A DNA stretch of 64,000 nt from Burkholderia anthina (GTDB lineage: Bacteria > Pseudomonadota > Gammaproteobacteria > Burkholderiales > Burkholderiaceae), in NCBI RefSeq assembly GCF_902498995.1, contig NZ_CABVLY010000019.1, forward strand, positions 1 to 64,000, written 5' to 3'. A program made the translations under genes and the position numbers. Of the stretch, positions 1 to 8,703 are shown in pieces. The stretch's first letter is position 1. The number at the start of each line of letters is the position of its first letter. A model generated the notes under the pieces. It was given only the letters and a program-made list of their open reading frames with translations, was not told the origin of the DNA and did not search any database.

Positions 1-1
1 C

Positions 2-862
2 GCGCCGCAGGCCGCGGTGCCGGCGAGCGCGGGCCTGCCGGCGCCGCTTGCCGGTTCGAGTGCGCCGCGGCTGCCGCTCGATGCCGGCGGCCATCTTGCG
101 AAGTCGCGCGCGGTGCGCGATTTCTTCGACTACTGCCTGACCGCGCAGAGCGACCTGAGCGCGGCCGCGCTCGATGCGCTCGTCGTGCGCGAGATCGCCG
201 CGCAGCTCGACGGCACGGTCGCGCAGCTCGAAGCGCTCGACGTCTGGCACCGATACCGCGCGTATCTCGATGCGCTCGCGAAACTGCCGGATGCGGGCGC
301 GGTCGACAAGTCCGATCTCGGTGCGCTGCAGCTCGCACTCGACCAGCGCGCGTCGATCGCCTACCGGACGCTCGGCGACTGGAGCGCGCCGTTCTTCGGT
401 GCGGAGCAGTGGCGGCAGCGCTACGATCTCGCGCGGCTGAAGATCATGCAGGACCGCACGCTGACGGATGCGCAGAAGGCCGAACGGCTCGCGGCGCTTG
501 CGCAGCAGATCCCGGCGGACGAGCGGGCGGCGCAGCAGCGGATCGACCAGCAGCGCGCCGCAATCGACCAGATCACGCAGTTGCGGAAAAGCGGGGCGAC
601 GCCGGACGCGATGCGCGCGCAACTCACGCAGACGCTGGGCCCGGAGGCCGCCGCACGCGTCGCGCAGATGCAGCAGGACGATGCGTCGTGGCAGAGCCGC
701 TACGCCGACTATGCGGCGCAGCGTGCGCAGATCGATGCAGCCGGGCTGTCGCCGCAGGACCGCGACGCGCAGATTGCCGCGCTGCGGCAGCGCGTGTTCA
801 CCCAGCCCGGTGAAGCGGTGCGCGCGGCCTCGCTCGACCGCGGCGCGGCCGGCGCGAACTGA
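2..862 (+). CDS. lifO: Lipase-specific foldase (lipase chaperone), 3' part
   Basis: Inner-membrane-anchored periplasmic chaperone that folds a secreted triacylglycerol lipase before type II export. The frame is already open at the window edge, so the N-terminal anchor and part of the linker are missing; 286 residues remain of a family length of about 340. Near the visible N-terminus lies RAVRDFFDYCLTAQSDL, which matches the conserved RxxFDYxLSAxGE foldase motif with Cys-Leu-Thr in place of the usual residues. The rest is helical and rich in Gln, Ala and Arg, as expected for the headpiece and extended helices that wrap the lipase. In Burkholderia the lipase gene lies directly upstream, outside this window. 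Confidence 0.9.
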   Translation, partial: APQAAVPASAGLPAPLAGSSAPRLPLDAGGHLAKSRAVRDFFDYCLTAQSDLSAAALDALVVREIAAQLDGTVAQLEALDVWHRYRAYLDALAKLPDAGAVDKSDLGALQLALDQRASIAYRTLGDWSAPFFGAEQWRQRYDLARLKIMQDRTLTDAQKAERLAALAQQIPADERAAQQRIDQQRAAIDQITQLRKSGATPDAMRAQLTQTLGPEAAARVAQMQQDDASWQSRYADYAAQRAQIDAAGLSPQDRDAQIAALRQRVFTQPGEAVRAASLDRGAAGAN

Positions 863-871
863 CGCGCACGG

Positions 872-2395
872 TCATGCCGCGCGGGTGAAGCGCCGCGGCA
901 GATGCTGCTCGATGGTTTGCGCGAGCGTGTCGAACGCGGGGCCGATTCCTTCGTGCGCGACGCATGCATAGCCGAGCAGCAGCCCGCGCCGTGCGGTGTC
1001 CATGCGGCTGTAGTAGCTCGTGAGCGGGCGCACGATCACGCCCGCGTCGAACGCGCTCTGCGTGACGACGCGATCGTCGCACGCGTCGGGCAGGCCGAGC
1101 ACCAGATGCAGGCCGGCTTCGTCGCCCATCACGGGCAGCGCGTCGCCGAAGCGGGTGCGGATCGCGTCGATCAGCAATTGCCGGCGCTCGCCGTACAGCG
1201 TGCGCATGCGCCTGACGTGCGAAGTCAGGTGGCCGTCCATGATGAATTCGGCGAGCACGGCCTGCTGCATCAGCTGGCCCTCGCGGTACAGCTCCGACAA
1301 TCCGGTGCGGAACGTGTCGACCAGATGCTCGGGCACCACCATGTAGCCCATCCGCAGGCCCGGGAACAGCATCTTGCCGAGGCTGCCGACGTAGATCACG
1401 CGGCCGCCGTCGTCGAGCCCCTGCAGCGACGCGAGCGGCCGGCTGCCGTAGCGGAATTCGCTGTCGTAGTCGTCCTCGATGATCCAGCAGCGGTGCTGAC
1501 GCGCGTATTCGAGCAGCATCCGGCGCCGCGCGAGACTCATCACCATGCCGAGCGGATATTGATGCGACGGCGTGACGAGCACGAGCCGCGGCGGATGCCG
1601 CATGTCGCTCGCGCGCGGATCGATCCCTTCGTCGTCGACCGGCACCGGTGCGAGCGTGAGGCCGGTCGCCTGCAGCACGCTGCGCACGCCCCAGTAGCAC
1701 GGCTCCTCGACCCACGCGCGATCGCCGATGTCGGACAGCAGCCGCACCGCGAGGTCGATCGACTGGTGGATGCCGGTCGTGATGATCACCTGATCCGGCG
1801 AGCATTTGACCGAGCGCGCGACGCGCAGGTAGTCGGCCAGCGCGCGGCGCAGCGGCCGGTAGCCGCCGCCCGGCGCGTAGGTCAGCAGTTCCGGGTTCGC
1901 TTCCTTCCACAGTCGCGCCTGCAGGCGACTCCACGTGCGGCTCGGAAATTCCGATACGTCCGGCACGCCCGGCATGAACGCGCCCCACTGGCGCCGCGAC
2001 ACACCCGCGTGTTCGATCAACTGTCGGCCGCGCGTCGACAGCACGTCTTGCGCATCCGGCAGCGGCGGCGCACCGGCGGCCGGCGACGACGGCGCGGCGC
2101 CCGGCGTGGGAATCGCGGCGGTATCCGGACGCGTATCGGCGACATAGGTGCCGCTGCCGGTCGTCGTCAGCACGTAGCCTTCGGCCGTGAGCTGGTCGTA
2201 CACGTGCAGCACGGTATTGCGGGCGATCGACAGGTCGGCCGCGAGCGTGCGTGAACTCGGCAGTTTTGTCCCTGGCCCCAATTCTCCGGTCAGGATGGCT
2301 TGCTGCATCAGTTGCAGCAATTGCCGGTACATCGGCTCGGGCGAGCTGCGGTCGATACGGGCGGAGAGCCAGTCGGCGACGATCACGGTGTCCAA
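872..2395 (-). CDS. MocR-family regulator (GntR helix-turn-helix plus aminotransferase-like domain)
   Basis: Transcription factor of the MocR/PdxR/GabR type. The N-terminal 85 or so residues form a GntR winged helix (PMYRQLLQLMQQAI, then KLPSSRTLAADLSIARNTV). A fold-type-I aminotransferase domain follows, with EDDYDSEFRY and SLGKMLFPGLRMGY, the latter holding the PLP-binding lysine. I placed the start at the TTG at 2395, with GGGA about 6 bases upstream; a GTG at 2386 is an alternative, and the frame stays open further upstream. It is transcribed divergently from the polyamine-type ABC importer across a gap holding TGGTTC repeats, so it most likely controls that importer. The ligand (GABA, putrescine or PLP) cannot be told from sequence. 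Confidence 0.85.
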   Translation of the reverse strand: MDTVIVADWLSARIDRSSPEPMYRQLLQLMQQAILTGELGPGTKLPSSRTLAADLSIARNTVLHVYDQLTAEGYVLTTTGSGTYVADTRPDTAAIPTPGAAPSSPAAGAPPLPDAQDVLSTRGRQLIEHAGVSRRQWGAFMPGVPDVSEFPSRTWSRLQARLWKEANPELLTYAPGGGYRPLRRALADYLRVARSVKCSPDQVIITTGIHQSIDLAVRLLSDIGDRAWVEEPCYWGVRSVLQATGLTLAPVPVDDEGIDPRASDMRHPPRLVLVTPSHQYPLGMVMSLARRRMLLEYARQHRCWIIEDDYDSEFRYGSRPLASLQGLDDGGRVIYVGSLGKMLFPGLRMGYMVVPEHLVDTFRTGLSELYREGQLMQQAVLAEFIMDGHLTSHVRRMRTLYGERRQLLIDAIRTRFGDALPVMGDEAGLHLVLGLPDACDDRVVTQSAFDAGVIVRPLTSYYSRMDTARRGLLLGYACVAHEGIGPAFDTLAQTIEQHLPRRFTRAA

Positions 2396-2420
2396 AGTGG
2401 TCCCACTCGGAATATTGAAA

Positions 2421-2461
2421 TGGTTCCCTATTGTAGAACCGTATGCGCCGTATAGTGGTTC
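2421..2461. promoter_or_regulatory. Repeat cluster in the MocR/ABC divergent promoter
   Basis: TGGTTC occurs at 2421-2426 and again at 2456-2461. GAACC at 2436-2440 is an inverted copy that makes a GGTTC-N9-GAACC dyad with the first. GabR-like MocR proteins bind spaced direct repeats in the intergenic region they share with a divergent target, so this is the likely operator. That assignment is inferred from position and repeat pattern only. Confidence 0.45.
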
Positions 2462-2504
2462 GCATCTCAAAAATGATTGTCGCGCAGCAGGGGAGACAGC
2501 CACG

Positions 2505-3602
2505 ATGAAGTCCGATGATGTGATCGTCAGTTTTCGCGGCGTGCGGAAGACCTACGATGGCGAGACGCTGGTCGTCAAATCGCTCGACCTCGATATCCAC
2601 CGGGGGGAATTCCTGACGCTGCTCGGGCCGTCGGGCTCGGGCAAGACCACCTGCCTGATGATGCTGGCCGGCTTCGAATTTCCGACCGGCGGCGAGATCC
2701 GGCTCGACGGCGAACTGTTGAATACCGTGCCGCCGCACAAGCGCAACATCGGCATGGTGTTCCAGAACTACGCGCTGTTCCCGCACCTGACGGTCGAGCA
2801 GAACGTCGCGTATCCGCTGACGGTGCGCAAGCTGTCGGCGGCCGAGCGCACCGAGCGCGTCGCGCATGCGCTGAAGATGGTGCAGATGGAGCGCTTCGCG
2901 AAGCGCTATCCGGCGCAGCTGTCGGGCGGTCAGCAGCAGCGCATCGCGCTTGCCCGTGCGCTCGTGTTCGAGCCGAAGCTCGTGCTGATGGACGAGCCGC
3001 TCGGCGCGCTCGACAAGCAGTTGCGCGAACACATGCAATACGAACTGAAGGCGCTGCACGAGAAGCTCGGCGTCACGTTCGTCTACGTGACGCACGACCA
3101 GGGCGAGGCGCTGACGATGTCCGATCGTGTTGCCGTGTTCGACAAGGGCATCGTGCAGCAGCTCGACACCGTCGACCGCCTGTACGAGTCGCCGTGCAAC
3201 GAATTCGTCGCGAACTTCATCGGCGACAGCAACCGGCTGCGCGGCACCATCGCGCGCGTCGACGGCGAATTCTGCGAGTTCCGGCTCGACGACGGCACGA
3301 CGCTGCGTGGCCGCCGCATCGGCGATGCGGCCGAAGGCGCGTCGGCCATCGCCTGCATCCGCCCCGAGCGCATGAGCCTCGCGAACGGGCACGCACCCGT
3401 GAGCGATGCGGCCAACCGCATGGCCGGCGAAGCGCGCAGCCTCATCTATTTCGGCGATCACGTGCGCATGCGTTGCGCACTGCCGGGCCAGGACGAATGT
3501 TTCGTGAAGGTGCCGCTCGGCACGGGCGCGCTCGACGCGTTCTCGCCCGGTGCGCCGGTGTCGCTCGCATTCGCGCCCGAGCACCTGCGCGTGTTCGCGT
3601 AA
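2505..3602 (+). CDS. ABC transporter ATP-binding protein, spermidine/putrescine (PotA) type
   Basis: Energises the importer formed with the next three genes. Walker A is GPSGSGKT at residues 41-48, the Q-loop is VFQNYALFP near 85-93, the signature LSGGQ is at 139-143 and Walker B LVLMDE at 159-164, followed by THDQGEA. A C-terminal TOBE region of about 120 residues contains ACIRPERMSL. The total of 365 residues is normal for PotA/FbpC-like ATPases. The ATG at 2505 was chosen because GGGGAGA lies just upstream; the longer frame runs back into the divergent promoter. Substrate class is assigned from neighbours and is not certain beyond polyamine-like. Confidence 0.9.
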   Translation: MKSDDVIVSFRGVRKTYDGETLVVKSLDLDIHRGEFLTLLGPSGSGKTTCLMMLAGFEFPTGGEIRLDGELLNTVPPHKRNIGMVFQNYALFPHLTVEQNVAYPLTVRKLSAAERTERVAHALKMVQMERFAKRYPAQLSGGQQQRIALARALVFEPKLVLMDEPLGALDKQLREHMQYELKALHEKLGVTFVYVTHDQGEALTMSDRVAVFDKGIVQQLDTVDRLYESPCNEFVANFIGDSNRLRGTIARVDGEFCEFRLDDGTTLRGRRIGDAAEGASAIACIRPERMSLANGHAPVSDAANRMAGEARSLIYFGDHVRMRCALPGQDECFVKVPLGTGALDAFSPGAPVSLAFAPEHLRVFA

Positions 3603-3680
3603 CACATGGTTTTCCCGATTTTCCGCAGCACGTCGTCAACAACAACTGCCCACTTCCACCACGAGAGGAGAGGAACCACC

Positions 3681-4727
3681 ATGAACCGAGCAAGCTTTAC
3701 CGCGCGTCGTACCGCGGTCGCACTGGCGCTCGCCGCTTTCGGCGTATCGGCCGCGGCGGCCGAACTCACGGTCGTTAACTTCGGCGGCGCGAACGGCGAC
3801 GCGCAGAAGGTCGCGTTCAACCAGCCGTTCGAGAAGGCGACCGGCAACAAGGTCACGGCCGTCGAATACAACGGCGAGCAGGCCAAAGTAAAGGCGATGG
3901 TCGAGGCGAAGCACGTCAACTGGGACGTGGTCGAGGTCGAATCGGGCGACCTGAACCGCGGCTGCGACGAAGGGCTGTACGAGAAGCTCGACTGGTCGAA
4001 GATCGCGAAGAAGTCCGATCTGATTCCGGAGTCGCCGCAGGTGTGCGGTGTCGGCTTCTTTGTGTGGTCGACCGCGCTGTCGTACAACGCGGACAAGCTC
4101 AAAACGGCGCCCACCGGCTGGGCCGATTTCTGGAACGTGAAGAAATTCCCCGGCAAGCGCGGGATGCGCAAGGGCGCGCGCTACAACCTCGAGTTCGCGC
4201 TGATGGCCGACGGCGTCGCGCCGAAGGACGTGTACAAGGTGCTCGCCACGAAGGCCGGCCAGGACCGCGCGTTCAAGAAGCTCGACGAGTTGAAGCCGAA
4301 CATCCAGTGGTGGGAGGCCGGCGCGCAGCCGCCGCAGTTCCTGGTCGCCGGCGACGTCGTGATGTCGACCGCGTACAACGGCCGCATCGACGCCGCGCAG
4401 AAGGAAGGGAAGAACCTGAAGGTCGTGTGGAACGGCAGCATCTACGACCTCGACTACTGGGCGATTCCGAAGGGTTCGCCGAACAAGGCGCTGGCCGAGC
4501 AGTACATCGCGTACACGCTGACGCCGAAGCCGCAGCAAGGGTATGCGCAGCACATCGCGTACGGCCCCGCGAACGTCGCGGCGATCAAGTCGCTCGACGC
4601 GAAGACGCTCGCGAACCTGCCGAACTCGCCGGCCAACGGCAAGAACGCAGTGCTGGAGGATATCGGCTTCTGGACCGACCACAGCGACGAGCTCGAGCAG
4701 CGCTTCGCCGCGTGGGCGACGAAGTAA
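3681..4727 (+). CDS. ABC transporter periplasmic substrate-binding protein, PotD/PotF type
   Basis: Periplasmic receptor of the importer. The start at 3681 follows GAGAGGAG and begins MNRASFTARRTAVALAL, a Sec signal peptide ending near AAAA/ELTVV. The mature part opens with LTVVNFGGANGDAQ and carries WDVVEVESGDL, VWSTALSYN and DFWNVKKFPGKRGMR, the last of which is also found in the second such protein of this window at 33.6 kb. The 348 residues fit the PotD/PotF family. Ligand is inferred only by family: polyamine, GABA or a related amine. Confidence 0.88.
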   Translation: MNRASFTARRTAVALALAAFGVSAAAAELTVVNFGGANGDAQKVAFNQPFEKATGNKVTAVEYNGEQAKVKAMVEAKHVNWDVVEVESGDLNRGCDEGLYEKLDWSKIAKKSDLIPESPQVCGVGFFVWSTALSYNADKLKTAPTGWADFWNVKKFPGKRGMRKGARYNLEFALMADGVAPKDVYKVLATKAGQDRAFKKLDELKPNIQWWEAGAQPPQFLVAGDVVMSTAYNGRIDAAQKEGKNLKVVWNGSIYDLDYWAIPKGSPNKALAEQYIAYTLTPKPQQGYAQHIAYGPANVAAIKSLDAKTLANLPNSPANGKNAVLEDIGFWTDHSDELEQRFAAWATK

Positions 4728-4817
4728 CCGTTCAGGGATCCTGATGCAACCGGCCGCGCGGCGCGCTGAACGCGTCGCGCGGCATTCCGCCGGATCGCGC
4801 CCGGCCGGAGAGAACCG

Positions 4818-6092
4818 TTGAACACGATGACGATCGCTCCTTCCTCGCCGTCGACAGCCGCGCTCAAGCGCGAACTGAAGGCTGCCGAGGCCCGCAAGCG
4901 CACGATGGCGCTGCTGCTGATCGCGCCGCTCGCGATCTTCCTGTTGCTCATCTTCGTCGTGCCGATCGGCACGCTGCTTACGCGCGCGGTGCAGAACCCC
5001 GAGATCGCGACCGCGCTGCCGAACACGATCGCCGCGCTGTCGGGCTGGGACCGCAAGACGCCGCCGTCCGACGCCGCGTATGCCGCACTCGCGGCCGACA
5101 TGACGAAGGTCGCCGACAGCGAGGCGATGGGCGCGCTCGCGCGGCGCCTGAATACCGAGATTCCCGGCTATCGTTCGCTCGTCGCGAAGACGGCGCGCGC
5201 GATGCCGCTGAAGGACGACAACGATGCCGCCGCCGCGGCGCTCACGCCCGCACAGACGCGCGCGAAGTTGATCGACCTCGATTCCCGCTGGGGAGACGTC
5301 GCATACTGGCAGTCGATCGCGAAGAACGGCAGCCAGCTGTCGCCGTTCTACCTGCTTGCGTCGCTCGACCACAAGCAGGATGGCTTCGGCCACGTCGTGC
5401 AGGCCGATCCCGACCAGTCGATCTATCTCGCGATCTTCGGCCGCACGTTCGTGATCGGCGTCGCGGTCACGCTGTTCGCGCTGCTGCTCGGCTATCCGCT
5501 CGCGTACTGGATCTCGACGCTGTCGGAGCGCCGCGCGAACCTCGTGATGATTCTCGTGCTGATCCCGTTCTGGACCTCGGTGCTGGTGCGCGTCGCCGCG
5601 TGGATCGTGCTGCTGCAAAGCGAAGGGCTGATCAACAAGGCGCTGATCGGCAGCGGGTTGATCTCGCATCCGCTGACGCTGCTGTTCAACCGCGTCGGCG
5701 TCTACATCTCGATGACGCACATCCTGCTGCCGTTCATGATCCTGCCGCTCTACAGCGTGATGAAGTCGATTCCGCCGACTTACCAGCGCGCGGCCGTGTC
5801 GCTCGGCAGCCATCCGTTCGCCGCGTTCTGGCGCGTGTACGTGCCGCAGACCTATCCGGGCATCGGCGCGGGTGCGCTGCTCGTGTTCATCCTCGCGATC
5901 GGCTACTACATCACGCCCGCGCTGCTTGGCGGTCCGAACGACCAGATGGTCAGCTACTACGTCGCGTACTTCACGAACGTGACGATCAACTGGGGCATGG
6001 CGTGCGCGCTGGGCGGCCTGCTGCTCGCCGCGACGCTGGTGCTGTATGCGGTGTACGGGCGCTTCACGCGCACGAACGTGAGCCTCGGCTGA
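4818..6092 (+). CDS. ABC transporter permease, PotB type, with a large extra soluble domain
   Basis: Membrane subunit of the importer. TM1 is near residues 33-58. About 130-150 hydrophilic residues follow (QNPEIATALP to ADPDQSIYL) before the usual five-helix core. The EAA loop reads RAAVSLGSHPFAAFWRVYVPQ. With 424 residues it is much longer than the roughly 290 of E. coli PotB; the excess is this insertion, most likely periplasmic. The TTG at 4818 was chosen because GGAGAG lies about 6 bases upstream; an in-frame ATG at 4827 is possible. Confidence 0.87.
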   Translation: MNTMTIAPSSPSTAALKRELKAAEARKRTMALLLIAPLAIFLLLIFVVPIGTLLTRAVQNPEIATALPNTIAALSGWDRKTPPSDAAYAALAADMTKVADSEAMGALARRLNTEIPGYRSLVAKTARAMPLKDDNDAAAAALTPAQTRAKLIDLDSRWGDVAYWQSIAKNGSQLSPFYLLASLDHKQDGFGHVVQADPDQSIYLAIFGRTFVIGVAVTLFALLLGYPLAYWISTLSERRANLVMILVLIPFWTSVLVRVAAWIVLLQSEGLINKALIGSGLISHPLTLLFNRVGVYISMTHILLPFMILPLYSVMKSIPPTYQRAAVSLGSHPFAAFWRVYVPQTYPGIGAGALLVFILAIGYYITPALLGGPNDQMVSYYVAYFTNVTINWGMACALGGLLLAATLVLYAVYGRFTRTNVSLG

Positions 6093-6153
6093 GCGTCGCG
6101 CCCGGCGCGATGCACGCAAAACGAATACGCAATACGAGAAGGGGATGCCGACC

Positions 6154-6990
6154 ATGAAACTCGCCAGGCCGCTGTTCGCGCCGCACATGTCGTTCGTCGA
6201 GCGCGCGTGGTACGTCGCGTTGCGCGTGCTCGTCGTGCTCACGCTGCTGTACCTGATCCTGCCGGTGCTCGCGATCGTGCCGCTGTCGTTTTCGTCGAGC
6301 ACGTTCCTCGTCTATCCGATTCCCGGCTTCTCCACGCGCTGGTACGAGAACCTGATCGCGTCCGACGACTGGCGGATGGCCGCGAAGAACAGCTTCATCG
6401 TCGCGCCGTCGGCGACCGTCGTCGCGACCGTGCTCGGCACGCTCGCCGCCATCGGGCTCACGAAGGCGAACTTCCGCGGCAAGGCGCTGCTGATGGCCGT
6501 GCTGCTGTCGCCGATGATCGTGCCGGTCGTCGTGGTCGGCGTCGGCATGTATTTGTTCTTTGCGCCGCTCGGGCTCGCGAATACGTACACGGGCTTGATC
6601 GCCGCGCACGCGGCGCTCGGCGTGCCGTTCGTCGTCACGACGGTTGCCGCCACGCTGCAGGGCTTCAATTACAACCTCGTGCGCGCCAGCCTGTCGCTCG
6701 GCGCGAATCCGGTGACGACGTTTTTCCGCGTGACGCTGCCGGTGATCGCGCCGGGCGTGATGTCGGGCGCGCTGTTCGCGTTCGCGACGTCGTTCGACGA
6801 AGTCGTCGTCACGCTGTTCCTCGCGGGCGCGGACCAGACAACGCTACCGCGCCAGATGTTCACCGGGATCCGCGAGAACATCAGCCCGACGATCGCCGCG
6901 CTCGCGACGATCCTGATCATTTTCTCGACCAGCCTGTTGCTCGCGCTTGAATGGTTGCGCGGGCGCAACGCGCGGCGCGCGGTGAGCTGA
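6154..6990 (+). CDS. ABC transporter permease, PotC type
   Basis: Second membrane subunit, with six predicted helices beginning VLVVLTLLYLILPVLAIVPL. The EAA cytoplasmic loop is RASLSLGANPVTTFFRVTLPVIAPG. The ATG at 6154 is preferred over the in-frame ATG at 6145 because the ribosome-binding AGAAGGGG abuts 6145 and leaves no spacer. Its 278 residues are normal for PotC. It lies last in the four-gene importer operon (ATPase, receptor, two permeases). Confidence 0.88.
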   Translation: MKLARPLFAPHMSFVERAWYVALRVLVVLTLLYLILPVLAIVPLSFSSSTFLVYPIPGFSTRWYENLIASDDWRMAAKNSFIVAPSATVVATVLGTLAAIGLTKANFRGKALLMAVLLSPMIVPVVVVGVGMYLFFAPLGLANTYTGLIAAHAALGVPFVVTTVAATLQGFNYNLVRASLSLGANPVTTFFRVTLPVIAPGVMSGALFAFATSFDEVVVTLFLAGADQTTLPRQMFTGIRENISPTIAALATILIIFSTSLLLALEWLRGRNARRAVS

Positions 6991-7230
6991 CTGCTGCCCG
7001 GGCGCCATTCGGCGTCACCGGTGGTTGGGTACTCGACGCCGCCGCGGACGCCATGCGGCGCGCCGAAACTTTCATTTGTCTGACTGACGAAGCGGTTGCC
7101 TGCACGTTCCATGCGGCTCTGCAACAATACGGCTTCCGGCGACGCGCGTCCCGTTCCTGCTGCACGGATCGCCCGTTGCCGCGCCGCTCAACCCGCGACG
7201 CAGCGCGTCGCTCGTCAGCCGAGCCTCATC

Positions 7231-8649
7231 TTGTCCGAATTCGCTTCCCCCGCCGGCGCCCGCGAGCCGGCCGTCAACTGGCGCGCGATGTCCGCCGTGC
7301 TGCTGGCCGTCGCGCTCGCGACGCTCGACACCGCGATCGCGAACACCGCGCTGCCCGCGATCGCCGCCGACCTGCACGCGTCGCCTGCCGCGTCGGTGTG
7401 GATCATCAATGCCTATCAGCTTGCGATGGTCGCGACGCTGCTGCCGTTCGCCGCGCTTGGCGACATCGTCGGCCACAAGCGCGTGTATATCGCGGGCCTC
7501 GCGGTGTTTACGCTCGCGTCGCTCGGCTGCTCGCTCGCAACGACGCTGCCGCAGCTGACGGCCGCGCGGATCGTGCAGGGCTTCGGCGCGAGCGCGATCA
7601 TGAGCGTGAACGTCGCGCTGATCCGCAACCTGTTTCCCGCGCACCGGCTCGGGCGCGGCGTCGGCTTCAACGCGCTCGTCGTCGGCGTGTCGTTCGCGGT
7701 GGGGCCGACGATCGCGTCGTTGATCCTGTCGGTCGCCGCATGGCCGTGGCTGTTCGCGGTCAACGTGCCGCTCGGCGTGGTCGCGCTTGCAGTGGCGATT
7801 CCGTCGCTGCCGCAGACGGCGCGCGGCAAGCATGCGTTCGATCCGCTCGCCGCGCTGTTCAACGTGATCACGTTCGCATCGCTGATCTTCGCGCTCGGCG
7901 AATTCGCGCAGCGCGGGCCGCTGTCCGTCGTGTTCGCGGCAGCGGCGGTCGCGCTTGCGTTCGGCTGGCTGCTGATCCGCCGCCAGGCAGGGCACCCGGC
8001 GCCGATGCTGCCGGTCGACCTGTTTCGCCGCCCCGTATTCACGCTGTCCGCGCTGACGGCCGTGTGCGCGTTTGCCGCGCAGGGCCTCGCGTTCGTCTCG
8101 CTGCCGTTCTACTTCGAAACCGTCCTGCATCGCAGCGCGGTCGAGACCGGATTCCTGATGACGCCGTGGTCGGCGGTCGTCGCGCTGGCCGCGCCGATCG
8201 CGGGCCGGCTGTCCGATCGCTATCCGCCCGGGTTGCTCGGCGCAATCGGGCTCGCGCTGTTGAGCGCGGGGATGGTATCGCTCGCCGCGCTGCCGGCGAC
8301 GCCGGACGTATTCGACATCGGCTGGCGGATGATGCTGTGCGGTGCGGGCTTCGGCTTCTTCCAGTCGCCGAACCTGAAGGCGCTGATGTCGAGCGCACCG
8401 CCCGAGCGCAGCGGCGGCGCGAGCGGGATCATCGCGACCGCGCGGCTGATCGGGCAGGCGACGGGGGCGGCACTCGTCGCGCTGTCGTTCGGGATCGCAG
8501 GCCGGCACGGGCCGACGCTTGCGCTGATGCTCGGCGCGGGTTTTGCCGGCGCCGCGAGCGTCGCGAGCGGGCTGCGGCTGTTCGCGCCGTCGCATCGGGC
8601 CGGCGCGCCGGTTGCAACGGTGCCGGTGAAGGAGCAGGCGACGGAGTAG
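7231..8649 (+). CDS. MFS transporter, DHA2 drug:H+ antiporter type
   Basis: Inner-membrane efflux protein with about 14 hydrophobic helices. Motif LATLDTAIANTALPAIAADL in helix 1 and WIINAYQLAMVATLLPFAALGDIVGHKRVY are the DHA2 motifs D1 and A; helix 5 carries GVSFAVGPTIASLIL. I chose the TTG at 7231 because the residues encoded upstream to 7096 look like non-coding Arg/Ala-rich translation. The length is then 472 residues, close to EmrB-type proteins. No partner membrane-fusion gene is adjacent, so the substrate is unknown. Confidence 0.85.
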   Translation: MSEFASPAGAREPAVNWRAMSAVLLAVALATLDTAIANTALPAIAADLHASPAASVWIINAYQLAMVATLLPFAALGDIVGHKRVYIAGLAVFTLASLGCSLATTLPQLTAARIVQGFGASAIMSVNVALIRNLFPAHRLGRGVGFNALVVGVSFAVGPTIASLILSVAAWPWLFAVNVPLGVVALAVAIPSLPQTARGKHAFDPLAALFNVITFASLIFALGEFAQRGPLSVVFAAAAVALAFGWLLIRRQAGHPAPMLPVDLFRRPVFTLSALTAVCAFAAQGLAFVSLPFYFETVLHRSAVETGFLMTPWSAVVALAAPIAGRLSDRYPPGLLGAIGLALLSAGMVSLAALPATPDVFDIGWRMMLCGAGFGFFQSPNLKALMSSAPPERSGGASGIIATARLIGQATGAALVALSFGIAGRHGPTLALMLGAGFAGAASVASGLRLFAPSHRAGAPVATVPVKEQATE

Positions 8650-8673
8650 AGCGCCGGCGCCCGCAAACCCTTC

Positions 8674-8691
8674 GGCCGGCGCGCGCCGGCC
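8674..8691. terminator. Possible bidirectional terminator between convergent genes
   Basis: A perfect 18-base palindrome, GGCCGGCGCGCGCCGGCC, sits between the 3' ends of the MFS gene and the protease gene. No long T run follows on either strand, so it may be a weak terminator or a neutral palindrome. Confidence 0.35.
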
Positions 8692-8703
8692 TTCGCATCA
8701 CGC

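Noticed and set aside
798..3605. Very long minus-strand open frame across the MocR and ABC genes
   Set aside because: Arg/Ala/His-rich translation antisense to or out of frame with two clear genes; a GC-rich shadow.
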